Below, in pieces: positions 1 to 7,970 of a DNA stretch of 14,242 bases. This DNA is from Cerioporus squamosus (lineage: Eukaryota > Basidiomycota > Agaricomycetes > Polyporales > Polyporaceae), in contig JABYQS010000749.1 in NCBI GenBank assembly GCA_022592435.1, positions 1-14,242 of the forward strand. Direction: 5' to 3'. A program made the translations under genes and the position numbers. Each line of letters starts with the position of its first letter. The first letter of the stretch is position 1. The notes beneath the pieces are model-generated. The model made no database searches. It saw only the letters and a list, made by a program, of their open reading frames with translations, and was not told the origin of the DNA.

Positions 1-94
1 AAGATGGGCAGCCAGAGAAGACCCGTCCACCTGACGATGAGAAGCTGCATTATGCCAAAAGCTTGAACCGTCCTTTTATCGTCACCGTTCTTCA
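1..94 (+). CDS. possible terminal piece of an exon, product unknown
   Basis: The frame starting at base 3 is open from the window edge and reads DGQPEKTRPPDDEKLHYAKS, then LNRPFIVTVLQ, before a TGA at 96-98. A good splice-donor sequence (GTGAGT, 95-100) overlaps the end. The segment could therefore be an internal exon ending at 94 or the C-terminus of a protein. Composition looks coding, with charged and hydrophobic residues alternating and none of the Pro/Arg/Ser-only pattern of the frames further right. No family was recognised and the 5' part lies outside the window. It is on the plus strand, opposite to the helicase gene. Confidence 0.3.
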
Positions 95-385
95 GTGAGT
101 GCATTTGCACGCTGTCTTATGCCGTATCTTATGCCGTATTTGCTACGCCCAAGTCAGTAGTGTCAGTGACCGAGTTTCGGAACCATGCATATGTAGTACT
201 CACAACGAGCGCTTCGCACTCATTACGCCCGCTAGTTTGGCGCAGGAACAGGCTCGCATCACTATGGCTACTGATTCAGCTGCCATTTGTTGTATCGGCC
301 TGCGGCCTCAGGCCTGTTCTGCACCCAAACCAGCACCGACTCCCCATAGGGTTGTGGCAGCTGTGCGAGTGACTGACAGCCCTCT

Positions 386-625
386 GATGAGCGCACCCGA
401 CGCCCGCCCCTCGGCCTCGCTCGATGCCTCTGGACGCTCATCGAACACGTCCATTTTCGCGCCGTGGTGCCACCGCCGCATGAGCGCAAGGGACGCCCGT
501 CCCTCGGCCTCGCTCGGTGCCTCCGACGCTCTTCGAACACGTCCATTTGCGGGCCGTGGTGCCACCGCCGGATGAGCGCAAGGGACGCCCGTCCCTCGGC
601 CTCGCTCGGTGCCTCTGAGCGCCGG
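386..625. repeat. ~92-bp tandem repeat, about 2.6 copies
   Basis: Copies start near 386, 479 and 571 (spacing 93 and 92 bp). Each begins with a form of GATGAGCGCAAGGGACGCCC, runs through CTCGGCCTCGCTCGGTGCCTC and contains AACACGTCCATTT and CCGTGGTGCCACCGCC. The last copy is partial. The spacing is not a fixed multiple of three and the copies encode different frames, so this is a DNA repeat and not a protein repeat. It is GC-rich minisatellite-like sequence of unknown role. Confidence 0.8.
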
Positions 626-1087
626 TCGCCTCAACGAGGAGCCGTTGAATCACGTGCCCTGCGAGCAGCCGCACCTAACTGCTGCGTGTGCGTCCCCTGC
701 GCACGTCCTGACGCCCAGTCACCCGCGACCTGCGCCCGCCCCCCGTCACCACCCCCCCTCTTCCGCTGTACTGCCCACTCGCGTGGTGCCGTCATCCCTT
801 GTCCCATGCACGCGCGCCGGCCCCCAAGCGACCTCTCTAACGCTACCCAAACGAACGCTCCATCACCCCCCTCTCCTCCCCAATGTCCTGCATCTTAATC
901 TTAAGTCCAGCATCCCAGATGGCTGTCCCACGGAACTACGCGGTGTCGCGGCCCCCGGGTTTGCGACGGCGAGCGTCGCTGGCACCCGGCGGTCCGCAAC
1001 GCTGCGTACCCTGTGCCACCCATCTCATGGTACGCCCGACTTGAGATCCTCTCGCATGACAACAGAGAGTCTGCGGGGACACAGACT

Positions 1088-1124
1088 CAACCCTAATCTA
1101 GGGTTGAAACCCCCATTCTAGGGT
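1088..1124. repeat. telomere-hexamer-like palindrome
   Basis: CAACCCTAATCTAGGGTTG (1088-1106) forms an 8-bp stem with a 3-nt loop. It is followed by a related ACCCCC...CTAGGGTTG segment to about 1125. CCCTAA and TAGGGTT resemble the fungal telomere unit TTAGGG, but only isolated units are present and there is no tandem run. It lies just beyond the decayed 175-bp repeat. Confidence 0.5.
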
Positions 1125-1189
1125 TGGCCCCCATACCAAACGGCTTCCCTGGCCACCCTGGATGCTCTCATAACCCTGCATGCTAGCGA

Positions 1190-1426
1190 AGAACCTCAGA
1201 TCTCTAGCTTGCCACAGATAACAACGGTGAGAGCTACGACATTTCCATTGAAATACCCAAATGAACGTGGCAAGGTGGCTCTCCGCGATTCTGCCGGATC
1301 CCATGAAACGTTACTGCGTCGCCTCTACAGATCTCTCAGCATTGCCAAGGATCTGATGACGTTGAGGAGTACGCTTGCCACGGCTTGCCCATTTGCCACC
1401 GGCCCTCAGGGCCCGGCTATATGTAG
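1190..1426 (-). repeat. decayed left copy of the 175-bp repeat with terminal hairpin
   Basis: This stretch aligns in the same orientation with the end of the right array (about 8440-8718). Shared blocks in order are CTCCGCG-ATTCTGC, CTACAGATCTCTCAGC, TTGCCA...GGATCTGATGA, TTGAGGAGTAC/CTACG, CTTGCCAC-CGGCTTGCC, ATTTGCCACCGGCCC, then the GGGCCCGGC-TATAT end. A second, more diverged unit is visible around 1190-1260 (GCTTGCCACAGAT and GAAATACCC). Spacing between the two GC-TTGCC marks is ~132 bp instead of 175, so one unit has lost sequence. Many substitutions show it is older than the right array. Confidence 0.8.
1401..1426. repeat. left terminal hairpin and junction motif
   Basis: GGCCCTCAGGGCC (1401-1413) is a 5-bp stem with a 3-nt loop, followed by CGGC and TATATGTAG (1418-1426). 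The same arrangement occurs at 8684-8720. Sequence similarity between the two places stops just after this motif, which defines a boundary. Downstream on the minus strand of the big gene it lies 78 bp beyond the stop codon. Confidence 0.7.
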
Positions 1427-1503
1427 AATCAATCCTAGCACAGTATCCAGCACAGCAATACATAAAGCACATACCCCCTACAACACCTAAGTACATGCAC
1501 TAA

Positions 1504-4500
1504 CTACTGTTGTCCTTCACGCAGCCTATCTACAACAAACAAAAACATACGTATCATGTTCGTATAGCTCTCCCCTTGCTCAGTCCTCACCAGCCATAAC
1601 GCATACCTTGCATCATCTACCCATGTCTGCCCAAAGTGACCCTCAGCTGCAATCCGCTCCGACTGGGTAAAGAATGCCCAGTATACCACAGATGCAACCA
1701 CATCTAGGTACTGCGGCTCGCAGTTGAAGTTTCCCCTGCCCTGCTGAGCCCGGTGCAACATATCATGGAAGTATGGTATGTGGCACCGGTAGCACACCGG
1801 ACATCCATCCTTCTGCTTATAGACCACCTGTGTCTTCATCCAGTCCAGGTACATGCCTGACACTCGGTCACTGTGGTGCCTTGTTGAGGCCTGCAGGCCT
1901 GCCATGACTGGACAGCCCAGGACCCCATTGCTGTGAGCACGCTGTGGCTGACCTCGAGGGTTCGACACCCGACAGACAGGGCACAAGCCACCAAACAAGT
2001 CCAGGGCTGCCTTGACCCGGGCAACCAGTGGTCCCAACCTGGCAGCTCGTACTTCGTGCAGGGCAAGCGACTGCTTCTGAGGCTGGAGGAATGCCGCACC
2101 AGGGGCTGGAGGGGGAGGAGGACGGCTGGAAGGGGCAGTAGCAGACTGGGAGTCCAGGGCAAAAGCACTGGAGACAGAACGAGGTCGGCGACTTGCAAGC
2201 TGGGGGGAGAGGACTGGATTGCCTGGTAGAAGTGTAGCAGGGGGAAGGGGAGGGGCAACATATCGCTTTTTGCCTCCAACATCTTGCTGCCAGACCGCAG
2301 GAACAAGGACCTTCCCTTTAGAGCAAGCAGGACAAGGCCAGTTATAGGGGCTATCCTGACACTTGTGTCCACTGCCATCCAGGAACTTGGTAAAGATCTC
2401 CCTCCAGCACCGGCCCAACGGATTGTTCAGGATCAGTGTAAGGTCCTGCTGGCCCAGATGGTCCGCCTCCTTGCCCACTGGCTTGTTGAAGCGCTGTGTC
2501 TTGAAGTGGTAGAGGTGAATGAATGCAACATCTCCATCCCGACCTGCTCTCCCTGCCATTTGCAAGAAGTCGACCACCCCTCGAGGAGCCCCAACCAGGA
2601 AGACATACCGGACGGATGGGTAGTCGTTGCCTGGGCCAAAAGCATCCGTAGCCACCATGACATTGTGGACTCCCTCGTACCACCGCTGTGCCATGCCATC
2701 CCGCTCCTCGTTGGTGATAGACTTGTCACTGCTGCCCCGGTAGCATTCGCATCCCAGATGGTCAGCAAGTTGCAGTCCATTGGCCACAGTCTGCACAAAG
2801 ACAAGGGCACGGTGCGCAGGGTTCTTCGACATCATGTGTAGGCTGGTTTGAATCTCCATGGCTATCGCCTGCATAGTCTGCACAAAGTGAATGAGAGATT
2901 TTAGTTCAACAGGGCTGGGAAGTACATACCTCAGGATCTGGCATCTGAACCACGACTGGAGCCTTGAACGACAGCTCAGGACGGTTGGAGGTGGTCCGGA
3001 TGATATGAGTGTTGTCCCCAGCAGCTAGGGTGAAACTGGCACCGAGATAGGGAAGGGAGACAGGGGGGATGGTGGCAGACAGAAGCATGACCTGGACAAA
3101 ACAGAACCGCAGCTCCTTGACCTGGTGCATGATGCCTCGGTATGAACCCTCGGTCAACACCAGATGTGCCTCGTCAAAGACAATCCGGTTAAGCCTGACA
3201 TCGGATCGAAGGGAAGTGACTGCTTGTCGCCATGCTGTGCCACCTGCAGCATCGAGGGATACAAGGACAAGGGGATTTTGGCCAGAGAGTCGAGGATTCG
3301 AGGGATTGAAGACTTCAAAGGGGTACCTCAACTGGTTGAGCCTTCTCTGCCAGTCAGCCAGCAGCGAGCGCAAAGGCAGGAAGACCGCTGTGATCTTGTC
3401 GGTCTCCAGCATGGCTGCAGTGGCAACAACCGCACTCTTGCCTGAGCCAGTAGGCAGAATGACGACCAAGTCCTTCTGCCAAGCAACAGCCGCCATGACC
3501 GCCTCTTTTTGACCCTCGTTGCGCCACTGAGCATCATTCTTCTTCAGCACCCGACGCAGCATCTGAAGTGCTTGTTCCTCAGTAGGCATGGGGCCTATAT
3601 GAGTATATGAGTATAGACCTCATTGCATAGAACCAATGCACTCACCAACAGGCATGTCAACCACCGGGGCCATGACAACTGGGGCAGGGACTGGAGGTGG
3701 CAACGCAGCCGATGGCCCAGGAACAGGAACTTGAGGAGGGCCTGACCGACTTGCAGCAGGTCTAGGCTGCGGGGGAATACTCGGTTGTACTTGGGGAGGT
3801 GCAGGAATGGGGACACGAGGAGGGAGGGGAGCCACAGGGACTGGATTGGGATCTTGGTACATGTCGTCGATGTTGTGGTCTACAAGCAAAGTCAACAAAT
3901 GACAGGGGAAATATATAATCTGGAAGGAACTCGCCATCTTGAGGAGGTGCATGCCCACCCACCATTTGCTGCAATTGACCGAGCAACTGAGCCTGGAATG
4001 TTTGTAAGCTGGCTGTGGTTGCTGCAGTCATAGCCTGTTGCATGGCAGTAAGCTGAGGCTGAAGCTGTGCAACGACCAATCCAGCAAGGGCCTCAAGGTC
4101 TACAGCAGCCCCAGTTGGAGCCTGAGGACGAGGGGCAGGAGGTTGGAAGTAGCGGCGTAATGATTGCCGCAATGAGGTGAGGTCACCCCCTGAAGAGATG
4201 TCAGCTATGTCAAGCACACGACAGAAATATACCACTGACCAGGAACCAGCTTGAGAGCTGCATGCCACCGCTTCGAAGTGGCCAGGAAGGGTTTAATGTA
4301 GTCCTCTGGCAGACCAGTGGCTGCCAGGTTGGTGACACCATACCGCAACCAGTCCACACGGTGCGAGTGTCCTGCCTGAGCTGCGTCAGGGGTCTCCAGC
4401 TCCTCCTCCAGGTACATCTCCTCCAGGCCAGCATGGTGACGACGGAAGGGGGTCGAGACTTGACGCCAGTCACGCACACCGAGGGGACATCCAATGTAGC

Positions 4501-7413
4501 GGTTGGTCCAGGACTTCATGGCATTCGAGAGGTCGTCACCGGTGAAGGGCTTGTCATAGTTGGTGAAGAGGAAGTCCTGGTAGAGGCTCTTCACCTTGGC
4601 ATTTCCTGGGAAGAGAACACTGGCACAGAGCTGGGCAAATGGTCGACAGATAGCCTCCTTGTAGATGAGCATGGCACCAAGGGAGGCATTGAGAGAGTGG
4701 GGAATGACACGATCACGGCCCTGGGCTGCCCGCATCTTGTGGTACGTGCGCATAAGAGCTATGTGTCCATCGATGATTCGCAAAGCTCGAAGCATCCCAG
4801 CTGGAGTGTTGACACAGGGCATCGCAGTAAGCTCGGTTGTCCGGCCAGGGGCACCACAGTTCATCTCCACCTGGACAAGGCAGAGAAGATTGAACTGGGT
4901 GTAGGTGGTGAGCCAGATGGACATGTTGACAGTGTTCCAGATGACTTCCCCATCCTCAATGGCAAGCACAAAGCGCTCACGCAAAGCAGGAGTGTCCAGG
5001 ATATGCTGAGCGAGCTGATCGATTGGGCCAAGCACCGGACGGTTGACACGATCGGTGAAAAGGGAGTAGCCAGGAGCAGAGTTGCCCATGTCGTCCTTGA
5101 GCTTGGAGATGTTGATCGAGAACTGCTGGTCAAATAGAAGCTCATGGAGGAGGACTTGGATAGACTGATCCTCCAGGGCACCCTGACAGGAGATGAGGTT
5201 GGGAAGGCTGACCTCGGCACCCTTGAAGATGAGCACAGTGTAGTCAGAGCCCTCCTTCCAAGCCATGTTCGGTTCGTTCTGACTGGCCATGACGAGGGCA
5301 GAGGCACGGTGCTGGAGGGACCGAATAGTGTGGAATGTGCTCTCCTCTCCGACAGTAAACCACGGTTGCCAGACTTTGATTTGCCTGGCTAACGAATCCT
5401 CCCGGTCCTCTGGGTCATATGACTGATGTGCCATGGCCAGAAATACAAGCCGCTGCAAATATTCAGTATATTGTCAACAGAAAGGACAAAGAACTCACCA
5501 TGCAGTAGGTAAGCTTGGCCAAAATGCCGGTCACCTCCCGAGGATCCTTCAAGCTGAGGTCTGGATTGACCTGCGTATGGATCACAAAGCGGATGGTTGG
5601 GTCATTGAAAAGAGTTCGACCAACCGGGCGATATGGCTCAGACCACAAAGCAGCCATCATGTTCCCAATGAGCACATCATGCTCATCATGCACATTGGCC
5701 GCATCAGGGGACAAGGCTGCTTGACGGAGCTCTTCGAATGCACCTTCAACACCCACAGGAATCTCCAGATCATAGTTGCGAGTAGGGTCCGAGATGCGAA
5801 GGAGGAATATGATGAGCCTGGTGAAGAGGTGACGGTAGGCCTGCCGGGTATCGGACATTTGATGAGAACCAAATGGGGTATGGTTGAGCTCGCTGCATGT
5901 GAATCAGTACAAGTATTAAATAGACAGCCGTGCACGTACCCTTTGCTGTTCTCAGTGTTGAGAATCTGCAAGGCAAGCTCGCTGGAGACCACCGGAAGAC
6001 TATAGGCACGGTCGAAAAAGCCCTGGACCCACTTGATGATGTACGTCCACTGTGCATCCGGTGACTTGGGATAGTCGGAGAAGGGAAAGATATCCTCTGC
6101 CCGCTTGCCAGCAAGCCAAGTGTACCAGCCAGTGGTGGTGTGCCAGGGAGAGATGTGCCGGTGGTCGACATCGTCAGAAGCCAGGGGGGGACGCTCGTCA
6201 AGCTTCTTGCGCAGCTCATACAAGTACTGAGCATCAGGGGAAAGGGAAGAGGAGGAAGGTCGACCGTAGACAGGGAACCATGACTTTGCCCCTGGCATGT
6301 CGGCCAGCCGCTGCATGAGATGATGGCGAAGGGGAGTGTCTGGATTGACAGTGAGGCCGTGGACATTCTTGGCATGCTTCTTCATGTTCTTGGCCTTGCT
6401 GGACATGTGCCGACAGGCCACACAGCGAACTCCAATCTTGCAGGGTAGGCCAGCGTACTGTACAGGAATGCCCTTGGCTGGAAGGACTGGCCAGGTGGTG
6501 GCAATGTTCTCAGCATCAGCGGTGGCCATAATGAGCTCCTCGTCAACCCGGATCTTGTGTCCTGAATGCAGCTTAGATAGGTGAGGCTTGACGTTCTGGG
6601 GGAGAACAACAGCCTGGCATGCAAGGCAGATGAGGGACTTGAGCCGGCGATTGATGCGCATGCCATAAGCCGTGAACACATTAGCTGTGGTGTCGTACAA
6701 CTACAATGTCTATGAATATCTATATGCACACAGAATATAGCGACACATACCTCAGGCAAGTCACTATCTACAGGTTCTACCGCGTCAGAGCTGAGAGGGT
6801 CAAGCTGCATCCGCTGGGACGAAGTGGGTGAATTGCGGACAGAGTTTGACTCTGAGCTGACAGAAGTAATGGCCCGCTCAGCGCATGGAGAGATCTGAGA
6901 CATTGGGGAACCGTGATTGCGCTACAGAATAATCAGAAGACAACAACAATGATAATGAGGTTGACACTTACAGGGGGAGAAGGTGAGGCCATGTGCTGGT
7001 CAACATCTCCTCCATGCATGGGAGGAGTACTGGGTGGGGAGGCAGCAGTAACAGGAGGGCCATTTTGGACTTGAGTCCCACTGGCCTGAGAAGTGGCAGG
7101 AACCTATGGCAATTCTGAGCTAAATAATGTAGGAATAAACAGCTAAACATACCAGCCAGGAGTCAGTCTTGTGGTCCTTGAGGTAATGGTTCTGCCAAGT
7201 TTTCTGATTGGCAAACCCCCTGTTGCAGACTTGTCCAGTAGCAGAGACACACTGGCAAATAGCCAGGCCCTTGCTGTCTCTTGTCACAGTGATCAGCTTC
7301 CCAGTTTTACTGTCAGGATGCTCATAAACTGGGAAAAGATACACATGGCAAGCCCTGAGATGTGAGCTTTCATATCCCTTGTATGGCTTCTGGCAGTGCT
7401 TGCAAGCAACCAT
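1504..7413 (-). CDS. OrsD zinc-finger / tyrosine-recombinase-like / RecQ helicase protein, 10 exons, 1819 aa
   Basis: Exons on the minus strand are 7413-7153, 7103-6972, 6921-6751, 6700-5940, 5892-5499, 5452-4240, 4189-3935, 3879-3646, 3594-2930 and 2877-1504. They give one open 1819-residue frame, and every intron is 46-55 nt. Domain order is: an N-terminal Cys/His region (1-87), a Ser/Pro/Thr linker, a C2H2 pair of OrsD type (213-302), an unknown segment, a tyrosine-recombinase-like domain (~740-977), a Gln/Pro-rich linker (~985-1140), RecQ helicase motifs (1164-1477) with a zinc-binding end (to 1547), and a C-terminal CxxC-rich tail (1661-1737). RecQ enzymes unwind DNA 3'-5' using ATP. Related giant fungal proteins are known as telomere-linked helicases. 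The ATG at 7411-7413 is chosen because it lies just before the first Cys motif with a TATA box ~140 bp upstream. Intron 7 needs a GC donor (or GTGGGC at 3958, eight residues shorter). The protein is probably nuclear and looks functional. Confidence 0.88.
2323..3594 (-). other. RecQ-family helicase module (residues 1142-1547)
   Basis: Motif 0 is WRNEGQKEAV (1164-1173), Walker A LPTGSGKS (1187-1194), motif Ia VFLPLRSLLADWQ, Walker B DEAH (1281-1284), motif III LLSATIPP (SAT at 1313-1315), motif IV RALVFVQT (1386-1393), motif V VATDAFGPGNDYP (1437-1449) and motif VI QMAGRAGRDG (1468-1477). A RecQ zinc-binding end follows: C1519, C1535, C1544 and C1547. All ATPase residues are present, so helicase activity is expected. 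The motif V block has FGPGNDYP where typical RecQ proteins have FGMGID, as seen in telomere-linked type relatives. An intron (2878-2929) splits the two RecA lobes. Confidence 0.9.
3880..3934 (-). other. intron 7 with GC donor or alternative GT donor
   Basis: Frame continuity between the Gln-rich exon and the Pro-rich exon requires a phase-1 donor. GATG|GCGAGT at 3934 gives a 55-nt GC-AG intron ending at TTGTAG (3880), matching the size of the other introns. The only suitable GT donor is GTGGGC at 3958, giving 79 nt and removing eight residues. The GTTCCT donor just downstream gives the wrong frame. GC-AG introns are a known minority class in fungi. Confidence 0.55.
4241..4954 (-). other. tyrosine-recombinase-like domain (residues ~740-977)
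   Basis: The order of conserved residues matches the tyrosine recombinase catalytic set. R777 in GAPGRTTELTAM resembles box I (G-x-R-x-x-E-L). K812 in YHKMRAAQGRDRVIP fits the beta-hairpin lysine. R900-D-W-R903 sits in the box II H-x-x-R position with Arg replacing His. H935 in QAGHSHRVDW and Y944 in LRYGV fit the G-H-x...Y end. Codons were checked: R777 at 4843-4841, R903 at 4465-4463, H935 at 4369-4367, Y944 at 4342-4340. The domain ends in SKRWHAALKLVPG. Activity is not shown. The fold could be retained for DNA binding only, and the Arg at the first box II position is a deviation. Confidence 0.65.
6359..6700 (-). other. OrsD-type double C2H2 zinc fingers (residues 189-302)
   Basis: Exon 4 begins with two fingers of the form C-x2-C-x11-H-x4-H and C-x2-C-x12-H-x4-H: C213/C216...H228/H233 (CLACQAVVLPQNVKPHLSKLH) and C281/C284...H297/H302 in CVACRHMSSKAKNMKKHAKN followed by VH. 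This pair, separated by ~50 residues, is the pattern of the OrsD (DUF3505) domain that commonly precedes large helicase or recombinase proteins in fungi. The family name is from memory of the pattern. The Cys/His positions are read directly. Confidence 0.7.
7153..7413 (-). other. N-terminal Cys/His finger region, exon 1 (residues 1-87)
   Basis: The exon opens with MVACKHCQKPYKG, a C4-x2-C7 pair followed by His19 and His24 in SSHLRACHV. A second cluster has CQC and C63 followed by QNHYLKDH, a C2H2-like arrangement. This suggests two zinc-binding units that could contact DNA or another protein. The exon ends in phase 0 at the GTATGT donor. No exact named family was recognised for this segment. 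Confidence 0.55.
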
Positions 7414-7520
7414 GATGATGAGCTAGGAAGAATCTAGAGATGTTGGAAGAGTGTTGTTGCTAGATGGTGGTGGTAGAAGGCCAAGGTGCAAAATTGATCC
7501 ACACAGCCACCCATCATTAG

Positions 7521-7556
7521 ATAATCTGGTACTGTACAGTACCAGATTATATAAGC
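7521..7556 (-). promoter_or_regulatory. TATA box and perfect 30-bp palindrome upstream of the helicase gene
   Basis: 7521-7550 is a perfect palindrome: the half-site ATAATCTGGTACTGT is followed by its exact reverse complement. A TATATAA box on the minus strand (7554-7548) overlaps its edge, ~135 bp upstream of the ATG. Transcription from this TATA box would begin near 7520, so the palindrome fills the space between TATA box and start site. Such a site could bind a dimeric repressor or activator, possibly the element's own protein. That role is inferred. Confidence 0.55.
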
Positions 7557-7970
7557 GGAATCCTCAGTATGAGAATCTTGAGCGCTTACCAAAGACCTTT
7601 CTAATGATACTACTTTCACTTGAAACGGATCATTATTGACCGAGCTAAGGCCAATACAAACTTACCCAAATGCGGAAAGTGGTCTGTTTGCAGTGACACT
7701 GTTGGGTGCTTATGTAATAAAAAAGCGCCCAAATTGGCTCCTTGCCCGTTTGGGCGCTTAGCGGATAAAAAAGCGCCCAAAACTCGTTGCAACCAGCCTA
7801 TCCTTCCGCATTTGGGCAAGTTTATATTCCCTCTAGATCAGTAAGTAATAACTATTATGGAGTAAGACTGGTACCGTCAGAAAGCCCGAGTCTATGGCTA
7901 CGCACCGGTACTAAGTCAGAATAAGCACTTAAATTAACGCATAAGCGAAATCCTCAGACTGAGGATTTTC
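7551..7970. repeat. direct repeat pair around the promoter block
   Basis: ATAAGCGGAATCCTCAGTAT (7551-7570) and ATAAGCGAAATCCTCAGACT (7941-7960) are near-identical and continue as TGAGRATYTT. The second copy forms its own palindrome, AATCCTCAGACTGAGGATT. The pair brackets ~390 bp that include the foldback at 7658-7823, so this could be a duplicated promoter segment or a repeat-flanked insertion. Confidence 0.6.
7658..7823. repeat. ~166-bp foldback (imperfect palindrome), MITE-like
   Basis: AAACTTACCCAAATGCGGAA (7658-7677) pairs with TTCCGCATTTGGGCAAGTTT (7804-7823), with 19 of 20 bases complementary. Inside, AAAAGCGCCCAAA (7721-7733) and a second copy (7769-7781) can each pair with TTTGGGCGCTT (7749-7759). 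The intervening sequence is also roughly self-complementary. The result is one long hairpin with nested alternatives. No protein is encoded. It could be a small nonautonomous insertion or a cis-acting structure. Confidence 0.65.

Larger units (their letters stand above)
99..1190. other. gene-poor flank, no supported gene
   Basis: No reading frame here looks like protein. Long frames exist on both strands but consist of Pro/Ser/Arg/Ala low-complexity sequence produced by GC-rich DNA and by the tandem repeat at 386-625. Visible features are a 12-bp tandem duplication (TCTTATGCCGTA at 115-126 and 127-138), the ~92-bp repeat, a C-rich tract at about 720-890, and a palindrome containing telomere-like hexamers near 1088-1124. 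Confidence 0.6.

Noticed and set aside
308..674. Minus-strand repeat-like proteins rich in RGT/EAEGRAS motifs
   Set aside because: They arise from the 92-bp DNA repeat read in different frames. No start context or domain supports them.
609..1121. 170-codon plus-strand frame
   Set aside because: Pro/Ser/Leu/His composition follows the C-rich DNA and it crosses into the telomere-like palindrome. No domain or splice signal.
4262..5137. 291-codon plus-strand frame opposite helicase exon 6
   Set aside because: It is a mirror of a well-supported exon carrying conserved recombinase-like motifs on the other strand.
7850..7970. tRNA-like cloverleaf search in the AT-rich block and elsewhere
   Set aside because: No B-box-like GGTTCGAATCC sequence or paired acceptor arms were seen in the window.
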